A stretch of DNA of 64,000 nt from Micromonospora craniellae (GCF_014764405.1 NZ_CP061725.1:4712001-4776000), one strand, 5' to 3'. Counted from the stretch's first letter, positions 33,455 to 46,814 are shown. Program-made: numbers and translations. The notes: generated by a model from the letters alone, not told the origin.

Positions 33455-36057
33455 CTACTGCTTGAGCATGTTGTCCAGGAGTAGTGCGCACCGGATCACG
33501 CCGAGGTGGCTGTACGCCTGAGGGTGGTTGCCCAGGCCGCGCTCGGCGAGCGGGTCGTACTGCTCGGGGAGCAGACCGGTGGGGCCCGCCGTGTCGATCA
33601 TCTGGAGGAACAGCTCCTCGGCGTCGGTACGCCGACCGGTGCGCAGGTATGCCTCGATCAGCCAGGACGTGCAGATGTGGAAGCCGCCCTCCCGCCCGGG
33701 CAGGCCGTCGTCCCAGTGGTAGCGGTAGACGACCGGGCCGCTGCGCAGATCCGCCTCGATCTTGAGCACGGTGGAGAGGAAGCGTGGGTCGTCGCCGGGC
33801 AGCAGCCCGGACAGGCCGATCCACAGCGACGAGGCGTCCATGTCCTCGTCGCCGTACGCGACGCTGTACGCCTCGGCGTGCTCGTGCCAGCCGTGTTCGA
33901 GCACGTTGGCGCCGATCCGGTCGCGCAGTTCCACCCACTCGGCGCGGTCCTCGCCGCCGTGCTGGCGCGTGACGTGCAACGCCCGGTCCACGGTCATCCA
34001 GCACATCACCTTCGAGAAGATGTGGTGCCGAGGAGGCAGGCGGGCCTCCCAGATGCCGTGGTCGGGCTCGTGCCAGCGGCGGCGGACCGCCTCGACCATG
34101 TTCTCCAACACCCGCCATTCCTCGGGGCGGACCGAGCCCCGGGCGTCGGCGGTGGCGGCGATCAGGTCGGCGATCGGGCCGAACACGTCGAGCTGGAGCT
34201 GGTGGTTGGCGAGGTTGCCGACGCGTACCGGCCGGGAGCCGGCATAGCCGGGAAGCGTGTCGATGACGGCTTCCGCACCCAGTTCGTACCCGTCGACGGT
34301 GTAGAGCGGGTGCAGCCGCTCGGGGTGCCCGCCGGTGCGCTCGACGCATCCGTCCACCCAGCGCAGGAACGCCTCGGCCTCGCTGATGGAGCCGAGGTCG
34401 ACCAGGGCGCGGGCGGTCATCGCGGCGTCGCGCAGCCAGCAGTAGCGGTAGTCCCAGTTGCGGACGCCGCCCAGCTCCTCGGGGAGCGAGGTGGTCGCGG
34501 CGGCGAGGATGGAGCCGGTCGCCTCGTGGCAGAGCCCGCGCAGCGTCAACGCGCTGCGGGCGACCAGGTCCCGCGCGGTGGTCGGCAGGCGCAGCGAGGC
34601 GACCCAGTCCTTCCAGGGCCGTTCCGCGGCGGCCTGCCGTTCGTGGATCGGCAGCCGGTGGTGTTCGAGGCTGTGCGTACCGAACCGCAGCTCCAGCACG
34701 ACCTGCCCGCCGAGCGCCGAGAGGTCGACCACCGCTTTGGCGGTCTCGTACCCGCCGTCGTTGCCGACCTCCCATTGCACGCCGGGTGAGTAGAGGGCGA
34801 GGGGTTCGTTGGACCCGAGCACCAGCAGGCCGTCGCCGACCGGCTGGAGCTGGACGGCGACCTGCGCGAACTCGGGCCGGGGGGCGAACTCGACGCGGAC
34901 CCGGCCGGTGCCGGCGAGTACCCGGATCAGCGTCGAGTCACCGGAGATGATCGCCGGGCCGTCCGGGGTGGCCTTGGGGTCGGGCTTGTCGAGCCAGTCG
35001 GTGACGGTCAGCCCGGACCAGCGGGTCTCCACGGTCATGGTGCCGGACCGGTACCGCTGGCCCAGCGGGATGCCGCCGCGTTCGGGGGCGACGCTGAAGT
35101 GACCGGCCGGGCTGCCGCCGACCAGGTCGGCGAAGATCGCCGCCGAGTCGGGCTTGGGGTTGCACAGCCAGGAGACCTTGGCATCCGGCGTGAGGAGGGC
35201 GACGGTACGCCCGTTCGCCAGCATCGAGTGCCGCTCGATCGGCACCGCCCGCTCGCCGAACAGCCAGTGCCGCCGGGTCTCCAGGAGCAGTCCGAGCGCG
35301 CGGGCGGCCTCGATCGGCTCGCCCACCCGGTAGCCGGCCTTGGTCTCGCCGGGCCCGATCTTGATGCCGAGGTCGGGGCCGTGCAGGTTGCCGAAGGCGT
35401 TCTCGTCGGTGATGTCGTCGCCGATGAAGAGCACCGCGCTGGCGGAGAGTTGGGTGCGGAGCTGGTCGACCGCGGTGCCCTTGTGGGTGGCCACCACGGA
35501 CAGCTCGAACACCTCCTTGCCCTGGGTGACCGTCACGTCCGGCCAGGTGGCGGGGCCGTTGCGGACCGCCTCGATGGCCGCGCCGGCGATCTCGGGAGCC
35601 ACCCCTCGGGTGTGCACCGCGACGCTCGCCGGTTTGCGTTCCAGGCGTACGCCCGGGTGGGCCACGGCGATCTCGCGCAGCGCGTCGCGCAGTCGGGTGC
35701 GTACCGCGATCAGCTCGGGGGAGAGCCGTTCGACGAACCCGATGTCGAACTCGGAGCCGTGGCTGCCGACCAGGTGGACCTCGCTGGGCAGCCGGGAGAG
35801 CGCCGCCAGGTCGCGCAGCGCGCGGCCGGAGACCACCGCCACGGTGGTCTGCGGCAGTGCGGCCAGGGCGCGCACCGCCGCCACCGACTCCGGCAGTGGT
35901 ACGGCTTTGCTCGGGTCCTCCACGATGGGGGCGAGGGTGCCGTCGTAGTCGCAGGCGACCAGGAGCTGGGGAACCCGGGCGATCCGGCCGATGGCGGACC
36001 GGAGCTCCGGGTCCATGGTGCCCGCCGCCGGGGTGATGATCTCGTTTGAGCCGGCGT

Positions 36058-36061
<4 letters not shown>
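33455..36061 (-). CDS. otsB: Trehalose-6-phosphate phosphatase fused to a GH15 glucoamylase-like domain
   Basis: 868-residue two-domain protein. Residues 1-260 are a HAD phosphatase: DYDGTLAPI near 38-46, VVSGRALRDL, GSHGSEFDIG and VLFIGDDITDENAF. Residues 270-868 are a GH15 alpha,alpha-toroid domain with WLCNPKPDSAAIFADLVGG at its start, NWDYRYCWLRDAAMTARALV, and acidic residues in YGDEDMDASSLW. The first makes trehalose from its phosphate. The second resembles bacterial GH15 trehalases or glucoamylases. GTG start overlaps the otsA stop, so the two are co-translated. Confidence 0.9.
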
Positions 36062-37458
<1,397 letters not shown>

Positions 37459-37812
37459 GATCGGCCACCTCCGGGTGCTGACGGGTCCACCGCGATGAGC
37501 GTACTGAGCGTAGCTGCGGCGTCTGTTCCCCCGTGCCGGAGTCACCTACCCTTCCCAGACTCCGTCAACCGTGAACGTGATCATGGTGACAGGGCCCTCG
37601 CCTGCCCCGACCTCCCGCCTCACCCGGTCGGCGGGGTTCGGGCGCGGTCGGTGGGCAGGCGGGGCGATGTGGGCGCGGGGCGGCGTACCTGTCAGGATTG
37701 ACGACGGCGTGCGCACGGCCGGCTCCCGGCCGGTGGCGGCGGGCGGCGACACGGCCCGCGCCCCGCACCACAGACATTCGGCGATCGCAACCGACGGAGG
37801 GTGGCCCGTACC

Positions 37813-39489
<1,677 letters not shown>

Positions 39490-39504
39490 GCGGGGCGGAT
39501 CGTC

Positions 39505-39951
39505 GTGGCTGACCGGTTCGTCTACCACTGCACCCTGCGCTGGTCCGACCAGGACGCGTACGGGCACGTCAACAACGCCCGCTTCCTCACGCTCTACGAG
39601 GAGGCCCGGGTCGCGTTGATGTTCGCCGGTGCCCAGGCACAGGGGATCGACTCGTTCACCAACGGCGTGGTGATCCGCCGGCACGAGATCGACTACCTGC
39701 GCCCGGTCGACTTCGCCCTGCACCGGGCCACCGCCGAGGGCGCGCCCACCGTCCGGATCGACCTCTGGGTGGAGCAGATCCGAGCCGCCTCCTTCACTAT
39801 CGGCTACGAGATGTACGACGGTGAGCTGCTGGTCAGCCGGGCGCGTTCGGTGCTGGTGCCGTTCGACCTGACCCAGCAGGCGGCCCGGCGGCTGACCGAG
39901 CAGGAACGGGCCTTCCTGCTCGGTTACGCCCTGGACAGCGGGACACCGTGA
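39505..39951 (+). CDS. 4-hydroxybenzoyl-CoA-type hotdog thioesterase
   Basis: 148-residue hotdog-fold acyl-CoA thioesterase. It has LRWSDQDAYGHVNNARFLTLYEEAR near residues 10-34 with the catalytic Asp and the family's GHVNN motif, then VVIRRHEIDYLRPV. Cytoplasmic. The start follows the ettA stop by 15 bases; its own stop overlaps the next GTG, so it is in the same operon. Confidence 0.88.
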   Translation: MADRFVYHCTLRWSDQDAYGHVNNARFLTLYEEARVALMFAGAQAQGIDSFTNGVVIRRHEIDYLRPVDFALHRATAEGAPTVRIDLWVEQIRAASFTIGYEMYDGELLVSRARSVLVPFDLTQQAARRLTEQERAFLLGYALDSGTP

Positions 39952-40646
39952 CCGGCGGCCCGGGCGGCGACACCGGTCACGGGATCGCCGACATCGCCGA
40001 TGCGGGGGCGTTCCTGTCCCGGCTGGTCCGGTTGGAGAGCACCGCCCTGGTCCGGTTGCGGCCCGCCGGCCCGCCGGGGCGTACCGCCCTCTGGGCCCGG
40101 CTGCCGTGGGGCGTCCTGGCGGCGCGTACGGTGGCCGGTCCGGGGGCCGGAGACGCCACGGTGTCCGCCGGGAGCCTGCTGGCCGAACTGGCGGCCGGTG
40201 GGACCGCATTGCCCGCGCGATGCGACGCGCAGTGGCGTTGGGCGTTGCCGCCGGCCGGGAGCCGGTGGGTGGAGACGCTGCCGGGCGGGGAGTTGCGCCG
40301 GCTCGCGTCGGCGGCGGCGGGCACCCTGCGCGAGGCCGCCGCACACGGGGTGGCTGGTCGGGCGGTCGGGCAGCGGGCCCTGCGGGACGCTCTGCTGGAC
40401 CACGTGGCGGTGGTGGTGACCCCGGACGACGAGCCTGCCCGTCCGGTGGAGGTGACCCAGCGATTGGTGCAGGGTCTGGTTCGGATGGGTTTCCTGGGCC
40501 CTGCCGGGAACTCGCCGGAATCGGGCGCGGTCCAGGTCCGTGCGGCTGGCCGATGGGTCGGACTGGTGGGACCGTATGGAGCCGTCTGGTCGCAGAAGGC
40601 CACGGATCTTGTCGTACGGCCCGCTGTGGCTCATGCGAACGGATGA
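39948..40646 (+). CDS. Uncharacterised protein (232 aa)
   Basis: GTG start in a GTGA overlap with the thioesterase gene. The product is soluble, Gly/Ala/Arg-rich and begins with a low-complexity stretch. It then has IADIADAGAFLSRLVRLEST, ARLPWGVLAARTV and VTQRLVQGLVRMGFLG. No membrane segment, metal motif or named domain is seen. It looks like an actinobacterial conserved hypothetical translated with ettA and the thioesterase. Function unknown. Confidence 0.65.
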   Translation: MTGGPGGDTGHGIADIADAGAFLSRLVRLESTALVRLRPAGPPGRTALWARLPWGVLAARTVAGPGAGDATVSAGSLLAELAAGGTALPARCDAQWRWALPPAGSRWVETLPGGELRRLASAAAGTLREAAAHGVAGRAVGQRALRDALLDHVAVVVTPDDEPARPVEVTQRLVQGLVRMGFLGPAGNSPESGAVQVRAAGRWVGLVGPYGAVWSQKATDLVVRPAVAHANG

Positions 40647-40777
40647 CCACCGGTCATCCTTCTGGCCAGGGGCTGCCGTTGGGGGGGTGCTTCGTTCCGG
40701 CTGTCCGGGTACCGTCCATCCTCGGATCCAACCCACCGTAGGCGACTGGATCCGCTGGGGAGTGAGGTGCGCGAGCG

Positions 40778-41362
40778 ATGCCGTGGTGGTCATGGCGCCC
40801 CGGTCCCGCCAGTGGCGGTGACCCGGAAACTCGAAGCAGGATCACGGTGGAAGGTGCGGTCCGGGTCGGACCGCCTCCGCCCCGCCAACCGGGGGACGAC
40901 CGCCCGGGCGGGGAGCATCCGTTGATCGCCGACATGCCGGCGACCGTCGAACCGGTCACCCTGGGCCGGGTCTGCGACGCGCTCGACCTACTCGACGTGC
41001 GCTATCTCGCCGACGGCGACGGCAACCTGTTGGCCATGTGGGAGCGGCACGCCGTGCTGGTCACCCTGGAGGGCCCGGAGGACGAGATCCTCGTGCTACG
41101 GGCCAGACCACACGCGACCGTGCCGCCGGACTGGGCGGACCGGGCCTACCGGGTGGTCAACGAGTGGAACCACACCCGGCGCTTCTGCAAGGCGTACGTC
41201 GGCGACGCCACCGAGCGTGGCCAGTTGCCGATCTACGCCGAGTTGCAGGTGCCGCTCGCCGCAGGGGCCCACGACGCCCTCCTGGTCGAGTTGCTCGACT
41301 GCGGAGCGGCGGTGGCCACCAGCTTCGTCGACTGGCTGCACGACGAGGGCGCGCTGCTCTGA
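40778..41362 (+). CDS. YbjN-domain protein
   Basis: 194-residue protein with a disordered Pro/Arg-rich N-terminal 50 residues, followed by a YbjN (type III secretion chaperone-like) fold. Recognisable parts are LGRVCDALDLLDVRYLADGD, AYRVVNEWNHTRRFCKAYVG and VATSFVDWLHDEGALL. In actinobacteria such proteins are soluble and of unclear function. The start at 40778 is a choice among in-frame codons. Confidence 0.75.
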   Translation: MPWWSWRPGPASGGDPETRSRITVEGAVRVGPPPPRQPGDDRPGGEHPLIADMPATVEPVTLGRVCDALDLLDVRYLADGDGNLLAMWERHAVLVTLEGPEDEILVLRARPHATVPPDWADRAYRVVNEWNHTRRFCKAYVGDATERGQLPIYAELQVPLAAGAHDALLVELLDCGAAVATSFVDWLHDEGALL

Positions 41363-41422
41363 CTCCGACGCGTGCGGCCCGCCAACTTCAATGGCGGGCG
41401 CACCTCGGGCGGGGTGCACGCC

Positions 41423-41848
41423 TCACGCGGGCGCGGCCGGGTCCTCCATCGCGTTGACCATGAAGAAGGCCGCCCGCTCCAGGTAGTTCCAGAGCTCGGT
41501 CTCGATCGCCGGCGGCAGGTCGAGACTCTCGACCGCCCGGCGCATGTGCCGCAACCAGGCGTCGCGTTCGGCTGCGCCGATCCGGAACGGCGCGTGCCGC
41601 ATCCGCAGCCGGGGATGACCCCGCTGGGTCGAATAGGTGTTCGGGCCACCCCAGTACTGCATCAGGAACAGCCTCATCCGGTCGGCGGCCGGGCCCAGGT
41701 CCTCCGGGTACATCGGCCGCAGCAGCGGGTCTGTGGCGATTCCGGCGTAGAACTCGTCGACCAGCTTGCGGAACGTGGGCTCACCGCCGACTGCCTCGAA
41801 GAGCGTGACCGTCTCGCCGTTGGGCTCGGACTCACCTGCGGGATTCAC
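41423..41848 (-). CDS. glbO: Truncated haemoglobin, group II (GlbO-like)
   Basis: 141-residue haem protein of the 2-over-2 globin fold. It has TLFEAVGGEPTFRKLVDEFYAGIATDP, MYPEDL, LFLMQYWGGPNTYSTQRGHPRLRMRH with the proximal His region, and WLRHMRRAVESL with Trp G8 typical of group II. Binds oxygen or reactive gas species in the cytoplasm in the family. GTG at 41848 has AGGATGGA upstream. Short spacer to the MFS gene, which is upstream on the same strand. Confidence 0.9.
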   Translation of the reverse strand: MNPAGESEPNGETVTLFEAVGGEPTFRKLVDEFYAGIATDPLLRPMYPEDLGPAADRMRLFLMQYWGGPNTYSTQRGHPRLRMRHAPFRIGAAERDAWLRHMRRAVESLDLPPAIETELWNYLERAAFFMVNAMEDPAAPA

Positions 41849-41910
41849 TGTTCCATCCTGCCAGGCATCATCGACCGTCGGCCCGACCGGGACGGCCCAC
41901 CGGCGGTGGT

Positions 41911-43263
41911 TCAGCTCACCGCGTGCTGCGGAGCGCCCGGACCCACCTGCTCGGAGCCGGGTGCCTCGGAGGTGGGAGCGGCATTCGGAGCAGGACCGGC
42001 GCCAGCCCGCCGGGCCGCCTCGACGGAGGCGGCCACGGTCCGGTGGTCGGGCCAACGGAGAGCCACGATCGACATCAGCAGCACCCCCGCGATGCTCCAC
42101 ACCCCGACCACCACCGGGATCGGGAAACGCTCGGCGAGCAGCCCGGTCACCAGCACCGCGGCGCCCTGGATCACCTGGACGCCGGTGGCCATCACACCGA
42201 AGGCCCGGGCCCGGAAACCGTCCGGCAGGGCCTGCACGAAGAGTCCGTTGGCCACCGGCAGCATGCCGGCGACCGCGAACCCGGAGATGGCGGCGAGCAG
42301 GGCCACCATCAGCGGCGACGGGTCGAGCAGCGACGGCACCAGGGCCAGCGGCGCGAAGACGGCCAGCGGTCGCAACAGGGCCAGTCGGCGGGCCGGTGCG
42401 ACGAGCCGCCCGATCAGCAGGCCGCCGAGGATGAAGCCGAGCGGGTGGGAGGCCATGATCACGGCCTGCGCCAGGCCGGGGTTCATGTCGCCCGCGCTCT
42501 CGTTCGCCCAGGCGGCGGCGAGCCCCTCGGGCACGATCGAGAAGAGCATGGCGCTGAAGACCAGGACGGCGATCGCCCGCAGCACCGGCGTCCGGAAGAC
42601 CATCCGGAAGCCGTCGGCGGTTTCGCGCAGCAGGTGGCTGCGGTGGTCGGGGGTCATCGCCGGCGCCCGGTCGCGGACGCCGAGCCGGACGAGCAGCGCG
42701 GAGAGCGCGAAGGCCGCCGCGTTCATCAGCAGCGCGGCGGTCGGGCTCACCGTCGCCACGACGGCGCCGAGCAGGTAGCCGACCACCTGGGCGGCCTGCC
42801 CCACACTGGCGTTGATCGAGAGCCCGACGACGAGCCGGTCGCCGGGCAGGATCAGCGGCATCAGCGCGGACCGGGCGGCCTGACTCGGAGGGTTGGCCAG
42901 AGTGGTGGCGAACAGCAGCGCCAGGATCACCGGCACCGGTATCCCCGGGATGGCGATGAGCAGCATCAGCGACATGCGGATGAGGTCGCAGACGACCATG
43001 ACCTGCCGGTAGCGGTGCCGCTCGGCGACGGTGGCCAGCAGGGGCCCACCGATCAGCCAGGGCAGGTAGCTGACCGCGAAGGCGGCGGCGGAGAGCGCGA
43101 CGGACTGGGTCGTCCGGTAGACCAGGAGGGTGACCGCCGCCTTGGCGACGTAGTCGCCTATCCATGTCAGCGTGTTGGCCGCGAAGACGGCGCGATACTC
43201 ACTCTGGGCGAAAACTTCACGGAAGGTGGCCGGCCCTTCCGGAGAAGGTCGCTCGTCGGACAC
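41911..43263 (-). CDS. MFS transporter
   Basis: 450-residue integral membrane protein with about twelve hydrophobic segments, such as LLIAIPGIPVPVILALLFAT and LMVALLAAISGFAVAGMLPV. The early motif YRAVFAANTLTWIGDYVAKA and a charged loop after AVSYLPWLIGG fit the major facilitator group close to drug or macrolide efflux-like proteins. Probably exports a small molecule; substrate unknown. The GTG at 43263 has GGAGG upstream. Confidence 0.85.
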   Translation of the reverse strand: MSDERPSPEGPATFREVFAQSEYRAVFAANTLTWIGDYVAKAAVTLLVYRTTQSVALSAAAFAVSYLPWLIGGPLLATVAERHRYRQVMVVCDLIRMSLMLLIAIPGIPVPVILALLFATTLANPPSQAARSALMPLILPGDRLVVGLSINASVGQAAQVVGYLLGAVVATVSPTAALLMNAAAFALSALLVRLGVRDRAPAMTPDHRSHLLRETADGFRMVFRTPVLRAIAVLVFSAMLFSIVPEGLAAAWANESAGDMNPGLAQAVIMASHPLGFILGGLLIGRLVAPARRLALLRPLAVFAPLALVPSLLDPSPLMVALLAAISGFAVAGMLPVANGLFVQALPDGFRARAFGVMATGVQVIQGAAVLVTGLLAERFPIPVVVGVWSIAGVLLMSIVALRWPDHRTVAASVEAARRAGAGPAPNAAPTSEAPGSEQVGPGAPQHAVS

Positions 43264-43488
43264 CATCGCCTCCATCGTCCCGGTGGCGGGCCACTCGTGA
43301 TGGCCAGCCCGGAACCATCGTCAGATCTGCGGATCAGCGAGGACGTGACCGCGCTTGGTAGCGCGTGAACCGGATTCTGCCCGATCGTCTGACAACTGGC
43401 TAGGGTGAACGGGTGGACGGTCGCATCTCCGACTGAACGAACGGACGATACCCGAGGGGCCACTCGGCCGCGACCCCCGTCGCCCGGC

Positions 43489-44550
43489 TCAGGTGGCGCC
43501 CCCCTGGCCGGTCTCGCTCTCGGAACGATTAGGTAGCCCCGGGTAGAGCCGGCCGGCCGCGATCCGTGCCGTGATGCCGGAGTTCTCCAGCGCCTCGGCG
43601 AGCCGGCGGCGCAACTCCCGGCCGACGGCGAACTGCCCCTCGGCGGTGGTCTTCACCACGGTGCGGATCACCGTGCCCTCCACCGTCACCTGCTCGATGC
43701 CGAGCACCTCCGGCGGCTCCACGATCGACTGCTCCAGCTCCGGATCGACCGCGACGGAGGCGGCGGCGGTCCGCAGCACCGCCATCGCCTCCTCGGTGCC
43801 GGCGAAGCCGATCGGCAGGTCCACCACCACCAACGCCCAGCCCTGGCTCTTGTTGCCGACCCGGACGATCTCGCCGTTACGGATGTACCAGAGCACACCC
43901 CGGCCGTCACGCACGGTGGTGACGCGCAGCCCGACCGCTTCGACGACACCGGTCGCCTCGCCCAGGTCGACGTTGTCGCCGACCCCGTACTGGTCCTCCA
44001 GGAGCATGAAGAGCCCGGCGAGCAGGTCCTTCACCAGGCTCTGCGCGCCGAAGCCGAGGGCCACACCGGCGATGCCCGCGCTGGCCAGCAGCGGTGCCAG
44101 CTCGAAGCTGAACTCCTTGAGCAACATCAGCACCGCGATGCCGTAGATGAACGCCGTGCTGATGCTGCGCAGCACCGAGCCGATCGCCTCGGCACGCTGC
44201 CGGCGGCGTTCCGGCACGAACTCGCCGGGTTCGGCGGTGGCGGTCGGGATGCGCTCGCGCAGCGGGCGGAGCATGGTGGGCACCCCGGCATCGCTGGTGG
44301 TGCGGACCAACCGGCGGATCGTGCGGTGCACCAGCCATCGGGCGGACATCGCGAGCAGCAGGATCAGGATGATCCGCAGCGGCTTGATCAGGATCCAGTA
44401 GCTGCCCTCGGCGAACCAGACCGAGTCGGAGAGCTTCCAGACCCACTGGCACACGACCTCGTCCAGACACTCCGGGCTGGGCGTCTCGTCCGTTTCCGGC
44501 GGTCCCGGGGTGGGCGTGGGGACAACGGTGTGAAGGTTGCTGATGGTCAC
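43489..44550 (-). CDS. MscS-family mechanosensitive channel
   Basis: About 353 residues. A first membrane segment lies near residues 50-70 (LRIILILLLAMSARWLV), further segments follow (AFIYGIAVLMLL), and a typical MscS pore helix and beta domain follow: ASAGIAGVALGFGAQSLVKDLLAG, then EDQYGVGDNVDLGEATGVVEAVGLRVTTVRD. Opens under membrane tension to release solutes. An Arg/Glu-rich loop (PERRRQRAEAIG) lies before the pore. Start at GTG 44550 is tentative; a start 18 bases upstream is also possible. Confidence 0.9.
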   Translation of the reverse strand: MTISNLHTVVPTPTPGPPETDETPSPECLDEVVCQWVWKLSDSVWFAEGSYWILIKPLRIILILLLAMSARWLVHRTIRRLVRTTSDAGVPTMLRPLRERIPTATAEPGEFVPERRRQRAEAIGSVLRSISTAFIYGIAVLMLLKEFSFELAPLLASAGIAGVALGFGAQSLVKDLLAGLFMLLEDQYGVGDNVDLGEATGVVEAVGLRVTTVRDGRGVLWYIRNGEIVRVGNKSQGWALVVVDLPIGFAGTEEAMAVLRTAAASVAVDPELEQSIVEPPEVLGIEQVTVEGTVIRTVVKTTAEGQFAVGRELRRRLAEALENSGITARIAAGRLYPGLPNRSESETGQGGAT

Positions 44551-44795
44551 CCTGTGTTCGTACCGCAACCGCCCGGCGAGTACACCGCCGCCCCACCGGA
44601 ACGGTGACGCCGGATCCGACCGGCCGGGAAGCCGCCCCTGCTACCCAGGATTAGTGCGTGCATTCGCGGTTCCGATCAGGGACTATTGGCGCAACGGACG
44701 TCGGTGATCCGGCCGGCGTCGACATGGTGTAGGGCTGTGTCCGGCACCGGTCGGCGGTGGCGAGTTGGCTGCCGCTTGACCGGGAGGGTGACCCG

Positions 44796-45329
44796 ATGCC
44801 TGACATACGACCCACGGTGGGCTCCGGCGCGCTGGTTCTCAACGCCACCTACGAGCCGCTGTGTGTCGTGTCGGTACGCCGTGCCGCGATCCTCGTGCTC
44901 TCCGCCAAGGCGGTCTGTGTCGCCGACGGCGAGGGCATCCTGCACAGCGCCCGCAATGCGCTCCCGGTGCCCTCGGTCGTCCGGCTCACCCGGTTCGTCC
45001 GGGTGCCGTACCGCACCCACGTCGGCCTTTCCCGCCGGGCGATCTTCGCCCGGGACGGCTGGCGCTGTGCCTACTGTCGGGGGCCGGCCGAGACCATCGA
45101 CCACGTCTTCCCGCGCAGCCGGGGCGGTCGGCACGCCTGGGAGAACGTGGTCGCCGCGTGCGCCCGCTGCAACCACAGCAAGGGCGACAAGACCCCGGCC
45201 GAGATGGGCTGGCGGCTGCACTCCCCGCCGGCCGCCCCGAGAGGGATCGCCTGGCGGGTGCTCGGGCACCGCGCACCCGACCCGCGCTGGGCCGACTGGC
45301 TCGACCTGCGCGAGCCCGAAGCCGCCTGA
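44796..45329 (+). CDS. HNH endonuclease-domain protein
   Basis: 177-residue protein. An N-terminal domain (VLNATYEPLCVVSVRRAAILVL) precedes an HNH nuclease fold near 90-150: FARDGWRCAYC, IDHVFPRSRGG, AWENVVAACARCNHSKGD. Two CxxC pairs (CAYC; CARC) bind zinc, and His/Asn residues are in place. This architecture is a common housekeeping HNH protein in actinobacteria, of unknown function. ATG at 44796 with GGGAGGG upstream. Confidence 0.88.
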   Translation: MPDIRPTVGSGALVLNATYEPLCVVSVRRAAILVLSAKAVCVADGEGILHSARNALPVPSVVRLTRFVRVPYRTHVGLSRRAIFARDGWRCAYCRGPAETIDHVFPRSRGGRHAWENVVAACARCNHSKGDKTPAEMGWRLHSPPAAPRGIAWRVLGHRAPDPRWADWLDLREPEAA

Positions 45330-45383
45330 GCCACGGGCCCGAGGCTGCCCGGCCGCGACGCCCGCTGACCGACCGCCGGCCGG

Positions 45384-46217
45384 TCAGCGGGCCTGCACCA
45401 GCGAGGCGAACACGATCACGTTGTCCGCGTAGCCGGTGTCGCCGCCGACCCAGCGCCCACCGCACGTGATCAGCCGCAACTGGGGCCGGCTGAAGTCGCC
45501 GAAGACGTCGTCCGCAGGCAACTGCTCCTTGTCGTACCGGCCGACGCGCTCGACCTCGAACACCGCGACCGAGCCGTCCGAGCGGGCCACCTCGACCCGG
45601 TCACCGGCCCGCAGTTCCCGCAGGTCCTGGAAGACGGCCGGGCCGGTGCTGGTGTCGACGTGCCCGACGATGACGGCCGGGCCGTACTGGCCGGGAGTGG
45701 GGCCCTGGTCGTACCACCCGGCCTCCTGGGCCCGCTCGGCCGGCGGGGCGGCGACGCTGCCGTCCGCCGCGATGCCGACGTTGTGCACCGGCGCCGCCAG
45801 GTCGATCTTGCCGATCTGGATGCTGACCGGCTCGCTCGCCGACAACAGCGGATACTCCTTCGGCGGGCGGGCCAGCCCGGCGATGAACCGGTCCGGCAGC
45901 AGGTTCACCCCGGTCAGTCGCTCGACGCCGAGCATCGTGACGATCAGCAGCATCAGCGAGCCGATCACCAGGACCGGCACACCGGGACTGTGACGGCCGT
46001 ACCGCCACCTTCGGCCGACCTGCCGGCGCCCGGGTGGCAGCGGCGGAGCCGCCGGGTCGGGCGTGCTGACGCTGGCCGAACCCATCTGCGCGGCGACCCG
46101 GCCCAGCCGGCCCAGCGCCGTACCCACCACCCGGCGCCAGGCGCGAGGCACCCGACGGGCGGTGGTCCGGCGTGGGCCCGGACCGGGTTCCGGCGCGGGT
46201 ACGCGAGGGCCGCTCAT
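45384..46217 (-). CDS. Class E/F sortase
   Basis: 277-residue membrane-anchored transpeptidase. The N-terminus is Arg/Pro-rich, then one membrane segment (VPVLVIGSLMLLIVTMLGV near 80-98). The catalytic His is in AVIVGHVDTSTG and the catalytic Cys in LRLITCGGRW near residue 248. Lies 12 bases after a signal-peptide protein gene on the same strand, which is probably its partner. The usual sorting signal LPXTG is not seen in that partner. Confidence 0.85.
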   Translation of the reverse strand: MSGPRVPAPEPGPGPRRTTARRVPRAWRRVVGTALGRLGRVAAQMGSASVSTPDPAAPPLPPGRRQVGRRWRYGRHSPGVPVLVIGSLMLLIVTMLGVERLTGVNLLPDRFIAGLARPPKEYPLLSASEPVSIQIGKIDLAAPVHNVGIAADGSVAAPPAERAQEAGWYDQGPTPGQYGPAVIVGHVDTSTGPAVFQDLRELRAGDRVEVARSDGSVAVFEVERVGRYDKEQLPADDVFGDFSRPQLRLITCGGRWVGGDTGYADNVIVFASLVQAR

Positions 46218-46229
46218 CGTGACAGCGGG

Positions 46230-46742
46230 TCAGGAACCGGCCCGACGTCGGCTGCTGACAAGCCCGAACACCACCGCTGCGGCCACCGTCGCGGCACCGC
46301 CGAGCAGCAGTATCGAGCCGGTGCCGCCACCTGCGGTGCCGCCGCCACCGGTCGCCGGGCCCTTGGTGGGCTGCTGCATGTTCAGCACGGTCAGCGTGGT
46401 GCTGGCCGTCTGGCCGTTGTCGCAGCGCAGGTTGACCGGGTAGTCCCCGGCGGCCTTGTCGCTCGGCACGGTGGCGTCCCCGGTGAGGAAGCCGTTGTCC
46501 GGCCGGAGGAAGACCTGTCGGAACGCGTCCGAGGTCACCTCGGCCTGCCGGTTGTTGGCGTTGTCGCAACTGGCCTTGATGTGCACCCGGGAACCGGCCT
46601 GCACGCTGTTCGGCGTCACCTCGACGAAGGTGTTCCCAGTGGCCCGGGCGGGCGCCGCGCCGACCAGGACGAAAGCCCCGATCAAGGCGAACGCGCCGAG
46701 CAGTCGGACGATGGTCGACGGGTACGGTCGCAGACCCCGCAT
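46230..46742 (-). CDS. Secreted surface protein with C-terminal membrane anchor
   Basis: 170-residue protein with a signal peptide (MRGLRPYPSTIVRLLGAFAL, then VGAAPARA cleavage region), an immunoglobulin-like domain (TFVEVTPNSVQAGSRVHI; GDYPVNLRCDNGQTASTTLT), a Gly-rich linker (PATGGGGTAGGGTG), a membrane helix (ILLLGGAATVAAAVVFGLV) and a positive tail SSRRRAGS. This is the layout of sortase substrates, but PTKGPATGGGG takes the place of LPXTG. ATG at 46742 with a strong GGGAGGGAGG site. In operon with the sortase. Confidence 0.8.
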   Translation of the reverse strand: MRGLRPYPSTIVRLLGAFALIGAFVLVGAAPARATGNTFVEVTPNSVQAGSRVHIKASCDNANNRQAEVTSDAFRQVFLRPDNGFLTGDATVPSDKAAGDYPVNLRCDNGQTASTTLTVLNMQQPTKGPATGGGGTAGGGTGSILLLGGAATVAAAVVFGLVSSRRRAGS

Positions 46743-46814
46743 GATCCTCCCTCCCGGCACCGGTGCACCGGTCCTGCTGGGGCGACCCGCGGCGCTTTCC
46801 CCGTGCCGGGGCGG

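Noticed and set aside
41923..43368. 481-codon plus-strand open frame over the MFS gene
   Set aside because: Antisense shadow with Gly/Asp/His-rich composition; the MFS frame has membrane helices and a ribosome-binding site.
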